This document shows positions 45,750-54,248 of a stretch of DNA of 64,000 bases, in pieces; the first letter of the stretch is position 1; each line of letters opens with the position of its first letter. Both the position numbers and the translations under genes were made by a program. The notes under the pieces are model-generated. The model had not been told where the DNA came from. It saw only the letters and a list, made by a program, of their open reading frames with translations, and ran no database searches. This stretch comes from CAWBUW01 sp963792075 (GTDB lineage Bacteria > Chloroflexota > Anaerolineae > Anaerolineales > UBA4823): the NCBI GenBank assembly GCA_963792075.1, contig CAWBUW010000002.1:744001-808000 (forward strand), in the 5' to 3' direction.

Positions 45750-46293
45750 CGTTGCCAACGCGGTGCTGGATGGGACCGATGCCGTGATGCTTTCGGGCGA
45801 AACCGCGGCAGGGAAATACCCGGTGCAAGCCGTTCAGATGATGGATGCCATCATTCGCGAAGCAGAAGCGCATGCGGACCAGTGGGGGCATTGGAAAGGC
45901 GAGCCCTCGCCTGAATTCCAGGGGGATGATACGTATTACGTGACCCTGGCCGCGCGCGCTCTGGCGCATGATCGCAACGTGGCTGCGATCGTGGTGTTTA
46001 CACGATCAGGCCGTACGGCGCAAATGCTTTCCAAGACGCGTCCGGGGATACCGATCCTGGCCTTCACGCCTGAAGCGAGAACTTGCCAGCAAATGGCGCT
46101 GTATTGGGGTGTCACCAGCTACGTGGTGCCGCACGCTAACACCATTGAACTAATGCTGGCGGATGTGGAAGCCGTGATGGTGTCGCGGGCGCACATGCGT
46201 CCTGGGCAACAGGTCGTTCTGATCTGTGGCTTCCCGGTAGGCCAGATAAAGCCGACCAACATGGCGCTGCTTTACAGCATCGAAAGCCGTTAA
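45592..46293 (+). CDS. pyk: Pyruvate kinase, C-terminal part of frameshifted gene
   Basis: This is the downstream frame of the same pyruvate kinase gene. Meaningful coding begins at about 45659 with ANRHARLVITATQMLDSMI, followed by NPRPTRAEASDVANAVLDGTD and AVMLSGETAAGKYPVQAV. The C-terminal allosteric-type domain follows, with VFTRSGRTAQMLSKTRP and VVLICGFPVG. The first roughly 22 codons of this frame overlap the N-terminal part and are not real protein. Apart from the single-base problem, all regions expected of the enzyme are present. The secreted M23-type protein starts 3 bp after its stop. Confidence 0.82.
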   Translation: MTWEWKCPPRRYPSPRNASLKSANRHARLVITATQMLDSMIHNPRPTRAEASDVANAVLDGTDAVMLSGETAAGKYPVQAVQMMDAIIREAEAHADQWGHWKGEPSPEFQGDDTYYVTLAARALAHDRNVAAIVVFTRSGRTAQMLSKTRPGIPILAFTPEARTCQQMALYWGVTSYVVPHANTIELMLADVEAVMVSRAHMRPGQQVVLICGFPVGQIKPTNMALLYSIESR

Positions 46294-46296
46294 ATT

Positions 46297-49200
46297 ATGA
46301 AGAGGATTTTTTCCTTCTTTGCTTTACTTCTGTTTAGTGTGAGCTCCCTCATTTTATTGGCTGCTCAACCTGCATTGGCCGACCTTACCACTGCCAGTAC
46401 ACCGCCCGTTAATGATGTTCAACCGAGTCCCACCCCGGTCACGGGCGAGGCGCAAGCAGTCCAGGCAGCGATCGAACAAGGCATCCAGGGACGCAGCGAG
46501 GCAGTGCCAATGTACCTGGTTTACCCCGCGGAAGTAAAAGAAATCCGTTTGAACACCAGCCAGGATTGGGCTACCGCGCTCATCGTGATGGCAGACCCCG
46601 AGACCGGTAAGGCGCTGCCCTCAGAGCCAGGCCTGGCGCTGGTGCAGAAAATGGATGGCGCCTGGCAGGCCACGCTGCCGGGAGACCTGGCCTGGCCGGA
46701 TGCCTTAGAAAAGGTCCCAACGGAGCTGCTGGCTGAGGCTGACCGGGACTTTTACAGCCAGGTTTACCGCAGTGCGCAGGCGGACGCGCCCCAACTGACC
46801 TTCAACGGGTATTACCTGCCCTGGAAGTACAACACCAACCTTTCTCTTTCGCGCAGCGTCGCTCACGTGGCTAATAATGTTTATCCATCGGCGCGGAATG
46901 CCTACGATTTCTACCATCCTGTTTTGGACCTTTTCGAGCTCTACGCGGCCAAACCTGGAACGGTGTGGTCCTGGAGAGATGACATCGAGACCTGCTGGGC
47001 AGACCATTGTACAGGGCAGGGGAGCGGCAATTACATCGTGCTGAAAGATACCTCGACGGAGCCGGACAGCTACCAGCTTTACATGCACCTGGCGCAAAAC
47101 AGTATCCCGGCCGAGCTGAAAACGGTCGGTGCACCCGTTGGACAGGGGCAGTTCCTGGGCATGGCAGATAACACCGGCGCTTCCTATGGTCACCATGTGC
47201 ATTTCCATGTATTCACCACCCCAACCTCTGCTTATTGGGGCGCTTCGATTGATATTACTTTTAATGAAGTAGATATCAATGGTGGCCGTCCGCGCGCCAC
47301 CGCGGATTTACCCTACTGCACAGCCGACGATCACTGCGACTCAACCCGCACGGTGTACACTTCGAAAAACCCTATGGATTGGATGCCTCCTACGGGCAGC
47401 CTGAGCGCACCTGCTGCAGGAACCCTGGTAACGGCCGCGACGGTCAATATCGCCGGTTCAGGCTCGGATTCCGGCACAGGGCTGAAGAACGCGCAGCTCA
47501 CCGCTTTCTACGAGAATGCCTGGCACGATATTGGTCCGCTTTTCACCAGCAGTCCCTTTAATTACAATTTCGACCTGTGCAGCGCAGGCGTGCAGGACGG
47601 CCCGGTCAGCCTGGGGCTGCGCCTGACGGATAAAGCCGGAAATGTCAACTCGCTGGCCGATCTGCACCATATCCAGAAAGATTATGCCTGCCCCGGAGTA
47701 CAGCCGCCAGTGTTAGCGTGCATCCCGAATGCCATCGAGGCATCGATCTATGCCTCGGCAGGCTGGCAGGGGGGGTGTAGTAACCCGCCATTCCGGGCAG
47801 GCACATACAGCGGCGCGGGGTTGAGCGGAGTCGGCGATAACAATACCGGCTCCCTGCAAGTCGGATCGAATGTCCAGGTGACGCTGTACAGGGACCCAAC
47901 CTCCCAGGGACGGGCTGAAACCTTCTGGGCAGATGACGCCAACCTGGAAGGTAACCTGATCGGCGCAGATACGGTTTCTGCGTTGGTGGTAGTGAATCCG
48001 CGCACCCCACCGGCCGTTCCGCTCCTGGTCTGGCCGGCTTCCTCCCAGACCATCAGCCAGGCAGCGTCGCTCAGTTTGTATTGGGAGAACGCTGGCGGCG
48101 CGATGGAATACCAGGCGCGGTTGGAGCGCCTGGGAAGCGGGCTGGTACCGCAGGCTGGCGTGACGATGATCACCACCACCTGGCAGACGGATCCTTTCTG
48201 GCACCTGGGCACGGGCGTGGGTGGGTTCGACCTGATCACAGGTTCTTATGGTTGGCAGGTGCGCGCCCGTAATGGCGCCGGGACGAGCGATTGGTCGGCT
48301 GCGTTCACCTTTAATATCGACGCCTATGTACCGCCTGCCCCGGCCAACATAGGGCTGCCGTTTACGGATAACTTCGAAACCAATACCAATGGTTGGGTAG
48401 GGTCTGGGCTGTGGACCCGGACGAACGCCAACCCGGCGCGCAGCGGCAGCAATACCTGGTGGTGGGGAGAGAGTAATAACGGCGACAAGTATTATTTTTC
48501 GGCCAAAGCCGGGGATCTGACCTCGCCGCCCATCATCATTAACGCCGGTCAGAGTGCTTATTTGCGTTTCGCCTACCGTTACCAGACCGAGACGAGCGGG
48601 CGCTTCTGGGACCAGCGCTGGGTGCAGGTCAGCGAGGATGGCGGCGCTTTCACCAACCTGTACCAGCTTTATGACGACCCGATGAACGCCGGCTCGAGCG
48701 GTGTGGATTGGATGCTCAGCCCGTATATTAACCTGAGCGCCTATGCCGGGCACGCCGTGCGCGTGCGCTTCCACTTCGATACCATGGACCCCTCAGGATC
48801 CAGCCCGGATAATGACTTCGAAGGCTGGACGATAGACGATTTCAGCGTCACCACCAGCGGCCCAGCAGCCTGTGATTTGAACGACAGCGAGGAAGGAACG
48901 GTGTTGAGTTACAACGCACCCCCGACACCGGGAGAAATTTGTGCTCCCGGAGACGTGGATATGTTCTCCTTCTCTGCCAACCAGGGTGACGTGGTGGTTG
49001 CGGAGATCGACGCTTACAGCGAGGGGTCGCCGCTGGATGCGGTGCTGTATGTGCTCGACGGCGATGGCGCTTCAGCCCTGGCAGAAAATGATGACCAGCG
49101 CAGCGGCTTCTACGATCCTTTGGTGCGGTTCGTTGCCCCAGCCTCTGGCACTTACTACCTGAAAGTGCGCGCCTGGGACCACGGCCGGTCGGGTGGACCG

Positions 49201-50283
49201 GCCATGGATTATAAGATCAGCCTGCACACCGGGGATACCACCGAACCGGCCGTGACTTTGAGCGTGCCGCCTGACAATGGCTGGGTGGCGGGGATCCCGC
49301 TGGCGGTGACGGCGCAGATCCTGGAGACGGGCAGTGGGCTGGACCGCGTAGAGTTCTACTGGCACTCCAATGATTGGCTGAATGGCCATTGGGAGTTGCT
49401 GCCGGGCGCCACCCAGGTGGGGGAAGACTGGATGGCCGTATTCGATCCGGCTGGCAAAGCCGAGCAAACCGGCGTTGCTTTCTATGTCATCGCATACGAC
49501 AATGGGGGGCTGGTGGGCGCAGACGTATCCTGGGAAGTGGGCCTGGACCGCACCCTACCGCAGAGCACCCTGGCAGGGCCGCTGGCCGCGATGCAAGACA
49601 GCCCGCGCATCTGGCTGAACTGGACTGCCTCGGACAACCTTTCTGGCCTGGCCGGATTTGATCTGCAGCAAGCGCTGAACGGAGGCGGGTGGGTGGATTA
49701 CCAGAATGGGATCAGCCCTGGGCTGCGCGCTCTGGAATATATGGGCACGCCTGGAACTCTGTACGGTTTCCGCTTGCGCGCCTTCGACAAAGCAGGGAAT
49801 GTGGAGGCTTACCCGGGTCTGGCTGAATTAACGACGTTGGTGCCAGCCGCGAATGTATTGTGCTCCGCGCCAGATGTTTACGAGAACGACAATACCCCGG
49901 CGAATGCGCAGCCATTAACCATCGGGAACGCGCCGCAAGTGCATAATTTCTGCAATCCACTCGAGGCCGACTTCGGAAACGACCAGGATTGGATCAACGT
50001 GACCGTAAGCGCCGGTGTGGACTATATGCTGTACGCCAGACCGCTGCACGAAGATACTGCGCTCAAGCTGACCCTCTACGCAGCGGACGGAACTACCATC
50101 GTGTACGATCCACCTGCCGGAGCCTATAACCAGGGGATTGCCTATTTGTGGAGGCCTGTCACGAGCGGCACTTACTACCTGCGCCTGGCGCACAGCGATG
50201 GACGCGTCATCGGCAGCGCTGTGCAGTACAAGGTGGAGGTGTTTGAGCCGTATACCACGTATCTGCCGGTGATCTTTCGTTAA
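46297..50283 (+). CDS. Large secreted multidomain M23-type peptidase-like protein
   Basis: The 1328-residue protein has a Sec signal peptide (about 1-27, ending ALA). An M23/LytM-like region (about 195-310) shows HPVLD (the HxxxD zinc motif, lacking the usual Gly), LYMHLAQNS and HHVHFHV, so zinc ligands for cell-wall peptide cleavage are present. It is followed by an Ig-like module, a beta-gamma-crystallin-like segment, an FN3-like domain and an immune-inhibitor-A/MAM-like module (about 685-865, ending FEGWTIDDFSV). A PPC domain (about 885-980), an Ig-like domain, a further FN3-like part and a second PPC domain follow, with the extreme C-terminus YLPVIFR. It is probably extracellular and bound to the cell surface. 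Internal module borders are approximate. Confidence 0.75.
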   Translation: MKRIFSFFALLLFSVSSLILLAAQPALADLTTASTPPVNDVQPSPTPVTGEAQAVQAAIEQGIQGRSEAVPMYLVYPAEVKEIRLNTSQDWATALIVMADPETGKALPSEPGLALVQKMDGAWQATLPGDLAWPDALEKVPTELLAEADRDFYSQVYRSAQADAPQLTFNGYYLPWKYNTNLSLSRSVAHVANNVYPSARNAYDFYHPVLDLFELYAAKPGTVWSWRDDIETCWADHCTGQGSGNYIVLKDTSTEPDSYQLYMHLAQNSIPAELKTVGAPVGQGQFLGMADNTGASYGHHVHFHVFTTPTSAYWGASIDITFNEVDINGGRPRATADLPYCTADDHCDSTRTVYTSKNPMDWMPPTGSLSAPAAGTLVTAATVNIAGSGSDSGTGLKNAQLTAFYENAWHDIGPLFTSSPFNYNFDLCSAGVQDGPVSLGLRLTDKAGNVNSLADLHHIQKDYACPGVQPPVLACIPNAIEASIYASAGWQGGCSNPPFRAGTYSGAGLSGVGDNNTGSLQVGSNVQVTLYRDPTSQGRAETFWADDANLEGNLIGADTVSALVVVNPRTPPAVPLLVWPASSQTISQAASLSLYWENAGGAMEYQARLERLGSGLVPQAGVTMITTTWQTDPFWHLGTGVGGFDLITGSYGWQVRARNGAGTSDWSAAFTFNIDAYVPPAPANIGLPFTDNFETNTNGWVGSGLWTRTNANPARSGSNTWWWGESNNGDKYYFSAKAGDLTSPPIIINAGQSAYLRFAYRYQTETSGRFWDQRWVQVSEDGGAFTNLYQLYDDPMNAGSSGVDWMLSPYINLSAYAGHAVRVRFHFDTMDPSGSSPDNDFEGWTIDDFSVTTSGPAACDLNDSEEGTVLSYNAPPTPGEICAPGDVDMFSFSANQGDVVVAEIDAYSEGSPLDAVLYVLDGDGASALAENDDQRSGFYDPLVRFVAPASGTYYLKVRAWDHGRSGGPAMDYKISLHTGDTTEPAVTLSVPPDNGWVAGIPLAVTAQILETGSGLDRVEFYWHSNDWLNGHWELLPGATQVGEDWMAVFDPAGKAEQTGVAFYVIAYDNGGLVGADVSWEVGLDRTLPQSTLAGPLAAMQDSPRIWLNWTASDNLSGLAGFDLQQALNGGGWVDYQNGISPGLRALEYMGTPGTLYGFRLRAFDKAGNVEAYPGLAELTTLVPAANVLCSAPDVYENDNTPANAQPLTIGNAPQVHNFCNPLEADFGNDQDWINVTVSAGVDYMLYARPLHEDTALKLTLYAADGTTIVYDPPAGAYNQGIAYLWRPVTSGTYYLRLAHSDGRVIGSAVQYKVEVFEPYTTYLPVIFR

Positions 50284-50293
50284 CGGTTCAAGA

Positions 50294-50344
50294 GGGTGCG
50301 GGGTATTTTGGCCGGGCGAAGCCCGGCCAAAATACCCCGCACCC
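50294..50344. terminator. Palindrome after the M23-type gene, 24-bp arms, GAA loop
   Basis: Arms 50294-50317 and 50321-50344 are perfect complements with apex GCGAAGC, 10 bp after the stop of the large secreted protein and followed by TTT. It probably ends that transcript; the next -10 box begins only 2 bp downstream. Confidence 0.7.
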
Positions 50345-50346
50345 TT

Positions 50347-50359
50347 TATAATGTATAAT
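50347..50359 (+). promoter_or_regulatory. Tandem -10 boxes directly before a start codon
   Basis: Two TATAAT hexamers (50347-50352 and 50354-50359) lie 13 and 6 nt before ATG 50366. No Shine-Dalgarno fits, so the mRNA is predicted to be leaderless or nearly so. Confidence 0.4.
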
Positions 50360-50365
50360 TCACCC

Positions 50366-50803
50366 ATGCCCAACAGCGTATCATTATACAAGTGGGTTGA
50401 GCTGGAACTGCTCAGCCAGCGGGAGCCGCCCGAGCGTGTGCGCTGGGTGATCGTGCCTACCGCAGCCGCAGATTATAGCCGCGGGCTGCTGGCCGAAAGC
50501 GCACCTCTGGCGCAGGCCATCCTGGGCCGCCGGGAGGGGGAGCAGTTGGCTTACCGCCAGGGAGACCTGTACGCGCTGCGCATCCTCTCGGTCACCCCCG
50601 CCCCAGAGGTGGACCCGGAAGAATCTGCCCGGCGCAGGCGGGAGGAAGTGGAACGCGATGAGCGCGCCGTGGCGCAGAAAAACGCAGCGGCCTTTGCGGC
50701 CTCCTTCTCCGGCAAGTGGGGTGACTACGATCCGGATGGGGTGGCCCAATGGGACAAGGACCACCCGGACCAGCAGGACAAAGATAAGCCAGGGAAGGCC
50801 TAA
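50366..50803 (+). CDS. Small protein with GreA/GreB C-terminal-like domain
   Basis: This protein of about 145 residues contains, at about 45-80, the segment SAPLAQAILGRREGEQLAYRQ, then GDLYALRILSV. It resembles the FKBP-like C-terminal domain of transcript-cleavage factors GreA/GreB, which docks on RNA polymerase. The coiled-coil N-terminal domain of GreA is absent. Instead there is a charged helical and acidic C-terminus (RRRREEVERDERAVAQ, then Asp/Lys-rich). ATG at 50366 is chosen because ATG 50351 lies inside the -10 boxes. It may bind RNA polymerase without cleavage activity; this is a remote similarity judged by eye. Confidence 0.55.
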   Translation: MPNSVSLYKWVELELLSQREPPERVRWVIVPTAAADYSRGLLAESAPLAQAILGRREGEQLAYRQGDLYALRILSVTPAPEVDPEESARRRREEVERDERAVAQKNAAAFAASFSGKWGDYDPDGVAQWDKDHPDQQDKDKPGKA

Positions 50804-51093
50804 TGCTGGATTGGCGCGTGCTGGCGTTCAACAGCCTGTGGGTCTTTGCTGCCGCGCTGGCCCTGGCGGCTTTCAGCCACGCTTCCTGGGCCGCGGCGCA
50901 GCGGGAGACCAAGCTGCGCCAGATTTTGGAAGTGCGGAGCTACCAGCTTGTTTTTAACCTGGCGGGGCTGTTGTTCTGTATTGGGATGGCGGGTACAGCG
51001 CAAGAGACCTGGCGTTGGGCAGCCTGGTTGGCCCTGGCGGCGCTTTTCCTGTTGCAGCTCGGGCTGGGGCTGCGCAAAGGTCACCCGATCTAA
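50803..51093 (+). CDS. Small integral membrane protein of unknown function
   Basis: The 96-residue protein has three hydrophobic segments (VLAFNSLWVFAAALALAAF, LVFNLAGLLFCIGMAG and AAWLALAALFLLQLGLGL) with a short charged loop (QRETKLRQILEVRS). The start overlaps the preceding stop by one base (TAATG), so it is translationally coupled to the GreA-C-like gene. No motif suggests a function. It ends convergently with the next - strand gene, overlapping it by 4 bp. Confidence 0.6.
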   Translation: MLDWRVLAFNSLWVFAAALALAAFSHASWAAAQRETKLRQILEVRSYQLVFNLAGLLFCIGMAGTAQETWRWAAWLALAALFLLQLGLGLRKGHPI

Positions 51094-51647
51094 TGAAACA
51101 ACTGTAAGCACATCTCACAGCGCACTTCACCGCGTTCGCGCTCGTCCGGGGTCAAACGAATGCTGCGGGGTGGGTTGCATTGGCAGTGGGTAATGATCAG
51201 AGGCGGCTGGCAGGGGTTTTCACTCTCGCCCATCAGGGTGTCCATGTAGATCAAGGCGCGCAGAACAGAATAGTTTTGATCAATGGCGGTCGCCAGGTAA
51301 TTCAACTCGGTTTGCCACTTTTGGACCGCTTCGGGGGCCAGCATCCACTGCGCCTGTCCTGTCGTCTCATTGCGCATAGAGAGCAATCCAAACTCCCGCG
51401 CGGGGCGCGTATACCAGGGTGAAAAGCGAGATACGTTCGTGCTCACTTCCAGAAGCATATTGGTGATCACAACTTTCGCCGCCTGGAAAGGCCGGTTCAG
51501 ATCTGCCGCCTCGAACAAGGATTGCATCTCTGGCATACACGTGGAAATCCAATATGTCTGGCAAAACCTATCCCATACCAACCCAAGCACAGCCTCCAGC
51601 ATTTCTACCGGATCCTGGATTTGCTCCACTTGCTTGAATGAGGCCAT
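51090..51647 (-). CDS. Unknown protein with C-terminal zinc-ribbon-like Cys cluster
   Basis: The 185-residue protein starts at ATG 51647 after an excellent ribosome site (AAGGAGG, 5-nt spacer). The body is mostly helical. The end carries HCQCNPPRS, then CEMC, a likely zinc-binding set of four Cys plus His. There is no recognisable catalytic domain. It follows the hdrCB gene on the same strand, separated by a 19-bp palindrome, so it may be the last gene of the Hdr-MetVF operon or independently expressed. A regulatory or assembly role is possible but unsupported. Confidence 0.6.
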   Translation of the reverse strand: MASFKQVEQIQDPVEMLEAVLGLVWDRFCQTYWISTCMPEMQSLFEAADLNRPFQAAKVVITNMLLEVSTNVSRFSPWYTRPAREFGLLSMRNETTGQAQWMLAPEAVQKWQTELNYLATAIDQNYSVLRALIYMDTLMGESENPCQPPLIITHCQCNPPRSIRLTPDERERGEVRCEMCLQLFH

Positions 51648-51712
51648 ACGAACCTCCTTGCCTGAACAGGCGCTCACTTTGAGGTATGGTTATGGTTAGG
51701 TTTAATTTTGTG

Positions 51713-51753
51713 TGTGAGAGTGTGCGGCGGCGTAGCCGCCGCACACTCTCACA
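51713..51753. terminator. Palindrome downstream of hdrCB, 19-bp arms
   Basis: Arms 51713-51731 and 51735-51753 are perfect complements around GTA. It lies 21 bp after the end of hdrCB and before the next - strand gene. It may terminate or process the long operon mRNA; no T-run follows on the - strand. Confidence 0.6.
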
Positions 51754-51773
51754 AGATAATTATTGGACCGGTC

Positions 51774-53192
51774 CTAATCAGTTTGGAGGCCGGCAGCTTG
51801 CAAAACCGGCCGCGGATCTACCAGATTCTTCTGCAAGGCAGAGGCGTGGGGGGGTAATTTGAGCGCCAGGGCAATCAACTGTGTAAAATACAGGACTGGC
51901 ATTGGCTTTGACAATTTCATCTGGAACTGGCGGGCATCCAGATTGGTGTGACACAGCGGGCAGGCAACCGCAATCGCATCTGCGCCGGCCAGGCGCGCCT
52001 GTTCGATCAACTTGCCGCTGAGGTTCAACACAATATCTGGGCGGGTCAGTGAATGGGCGGCACCGCAGCAACGGGTTTTGTAAGACCAATCATGTACTTC
52101 GGCTCCCAGGGCGGCCATCAGCTCATCCATATCCGTGGGATTTTCGGCGTGCAGGCTTTCGGTGGCGCGCGGTGGACGGGTCAGCAAGCAGCCGTAATAA
52201 CACACTACCCGCAGGCCTTTCAGCGGCTGCTTTACCAGCCCGGCCAGCTTATCCGCACCAACGTGTTGGGTGATGGTCTCAACCAGGGTATTGACCTGCA
52301 CCTGCCCCTGGAATGAATAGTCCAGGGCGCTTTCGATGGATTTGCGGTGCTGTTCATCATGCTTGTATTCATATTGGGCGACTTTATGGCGGTTGAAGCA
52401 GGCTGCACACGGCATGGTAACTTCCTGAAAACCGCTTTGCTCGATCAACGCCAGGTTTTCCATGGGCAGACGAAACGCCAATTCGTGATCGGCGCGATGC
52501 GCGGCGCTGCTGCCACAGCATACCCAGCCCTGCGGTTCAACCAATTCCAGTCCCAGGGCCTTCCCGACTGCCAGGGCTGAGGTGTTGTATTCCGGCGAGG
52601 TCGAATGCAAAGAGCAGCCGGGATAATAGGCAATCATGCGGCTGGCATCCGGCAGCGGCTTGACGTGATGCCGCCGGCGCACCGGGGTGGGCAGCAGGGG
52701 GAATTTGCGTTTCTGCAGCATCTTGGCACCCAGGTCCAGGTCGCTGAACAAGTCGTTCGTGCGCAGCTTCAATTCCGCCATCAAGCCCAGCTCGTAGGCT
52801 CGTCCCCACAGGCGTACCTCACGCAGGAAGGCCTGGTTGAAAATTGGCACCTGGGTTACGGGCGGTTTGAAGCCCTGCTGCAGCGATTCGCGCGCCAGGA
52901 AATCCATGATAGCGGCGACATCCAAACCCTGGGGACAGCGCGTGGTGCAGGTCTGGCAGCAGGCGCACAGCCAGGGTGTCTTGGACCCGAGGGCAATATC
53001 TGTCTGCCCTAATTGGATGGCGCGCATGACCTGGTTGGGCTGCCAGTCGAAGTATTCGCCCAGCGGGCAGCCGCTCGAACACTTGATACACTGGTAGCAC
53101 AGGTAGACGTTCTGGCCGAGCTCGGCCTGGATGCGCTGCGCTAATGCAGAATTGATGGTGACTGCGGGGGCCGACTGTGGATTGTCAATCAT
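51774..53192 (-). CDS. hdrCB: Fused heterodisulfide-reductase-type subunits C and B
   Basis: The 472-residue protein joins an HdrC-like ferredoxin domain to an HdrB-like domain. Two [4Fe-4S] motifs are visible: C32-x2-C35-x2-C38-x3-C42 and C76-x2-C79-x2-C82-x3-C86. Two CCG domains follow (PGCSLHSTSPEY then GWVCCGSSAAHR; CYYGCLLTRP then TRCCGAAHS and VACPLCHTNLD), which in methanogen HdrB bind the noncubane clusters. Methanogens split these as two genes. A good GGAGGG site precedes ATG 53192. It is the last Hdr gene of the operon, just after metF, and should pass electrons from HdrA to the methylene-tetrahydrofolate reductase part. Its direct acceptor here is not known. Confidence 0.88.
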   Translation of the reverse strand: MIDNPQSAPAVTINSALAQRIQAELGQNVYLCYQCIKCSSGCPLGEYFDWQPNQVMRAIQLGQTDIALGSKTPWLCACCQTCTTRCPQGLDVAAIMDFLARESLQQGFKPPVTQVPIFNQAFLREVRLWGRAYELGLMAELKLRTNDLFSDLDLGAKMLQKRKFPLLPTPVRRRHHVKPLPDASRMIAYYPGCSLHSTSPEYNTSALAVGKALGLELVEPQGWVCCGSSAAHRADHELAFRLPMENLALIEQSGFQEVTMPCAACFNRHKVAQYEYKHDEQHRKSIESALDYSFQGQVQVNTLVETITQHVGADKLAGLVKQPLKGLRVVCYYGCLLTRPPRATESLHAENPTDMDELMAALGAEVHDWSYKTRCCGAAHSLTRPDIVLNLSGKLIEQARLAGADAIAVACPLCHTNLDARQFQMKLSKPMPVLYFTQLIALALKLPPHASALQKNLVDPRPVLQAAGLQTD

Positions 53193-53204
53193 ACACCCTC
53201 CTGA

Positions 53205-54245
53205 TCAGACCTGTGGGCGGGGAAAGAGCCCGGCGCCTTCTACAATCTGCCGTACAGCTTCTTCCCATTCAATTGCCATGATATGCACGCCGGCAACGCC
53301 CTGGATCTGGCGGAGCTGTTGGATCAATTCGATGCAAATCCGGATGCCTTCTTGTTTCCAGGCCTCGGAGCGCGCTTTCTTGTCTTCTTTGGTCAAATCT
53401 TCTTTTTTCTTGCCGGCCCACGGAGCGCCGGCTTGTTCCATGCGTTCGATCAATACCTCTGGCACCAGGATGCCGGGCACGCTGTCGCGCATGTATTTCG
53501 CCATGGTAGGGCTTTTCAACGGACCGATACCGGCCAGGATGTAGACTTTGTGGTGCAGCCCCAGCTCGCGCACTTTTTCCATGAATTTGGCAAAGGCCTC
53601 GATATCATAGACCAACTGGGTCTGGATGAAACTGGCCCCTGCTTTCACCTTCTTTGCCAGGCGGTAAGGCCGGAACTCGACCGGCCCGGCAAAAGGTGCG
53701 GCAGCCGCGCCGACGAAGAAGCGCGGTTCCGCGCCTTTCAATGCCTCTCCGCATTGGAAGGTTTTCTCGTCTCTCAAGGTCGTCACCATTTTGACAAGCT
53801 GGATGGAATCCAGGTCAAAGACATTCTTTGATTCCGGGTGGTTGCCGAAGGTCTGGTGGTCCCCGGTCAGGCAGAGCAAGTTGCGCAGTCCCAGCGCATA
53901 GGCGCCGAGCAGATCACTCTGGATTGCCAGGCGGTTGCGGTCGCGGCAGGTCATCTGGATGACAGGTTCCAGCCCCTCTTGTAAAACCAATGTCCCGGCG
54001 CCGATGCTGGACATCCGCACGATGGCCGTCTGGTTATCGGTGATATTCACAGCATCACAGCAGCCTTTCAGCAAGGCGGCTTTCTGGCGGATCACCTGGG
54101 TATCTGCGGATTGCGGCGGGCCTAGCTCGGCGGTGACGGCAAAGTGGCCGGCGCGCAGCATGCGCTCCAGGTTCGAGCCAACCAGGTATTCGGGCTGGCC
54201 GGAGGGCGGCGTTTCGTTTGTAGTCGGAGTAACAGGAGCGACCAT
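53205..54245 (-). CDS. metF: Methylenetetrahydrofolate reductase
   Basis: This 346-residue flavoprotein of the MTHFR family reduces methylene-THF to methyl-THF, the last folate step of the Wood-Ljungdahl methyl branch. It has the TIM-barrel signatures TAELGPPQSAD, AVNITDNQTA, NLLCLTGDH, ASFIQTQLVYDIEAF and ILAGIGPLKS. A ribosome site GAGGAGG precedes ATG 54245, 3 bp after the metV stop. Association with metV and hdr/mvhD genes is the arrangement of the acetogen MetFV-Hdr complexes, in which MetF does not use NAD(P)H directly. Confidence 0.92.
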   Translation of the reverse strand: MVAPVTPTTNETPPSGQPEYLVGSNLERMLRAGHFAVTAELGPPQSADTQVIRQKAALLKGCCDAVNITDNQTAIVRMSSIGAGTLVLQEGLEPVIQMTCRDRNRLAIQSDLLGAYALGLRNLLCLTGDHQTFGNHPESKNVFDLDSIQLVKMVTTLRDEKTFQCGEALKGAEPRFFVGAAAAPFAGPVEFRPYRLAKKVKAGASFIQTQLVYDIEAFAKFMEKVRELGLHHKVYILAGIGPLKSPTMAKYMRDSVPGILVPEVLIERMEQAGAPWAGKKKEDLTKEDKKARSEAWKQEGIRICIELIQQLRQIQGVAGVHIMAIEWEEAVRQIVEGAGLFPRPQV

Positions 54246-54248
54246 AAT

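Noticed and set aside
47713..48774. - strand open frame (353 codons) inside the secreted M23-type gene
   Set aside because: It is a shadow frame; the + strand protein has a signal peptide and clear modules across this region.
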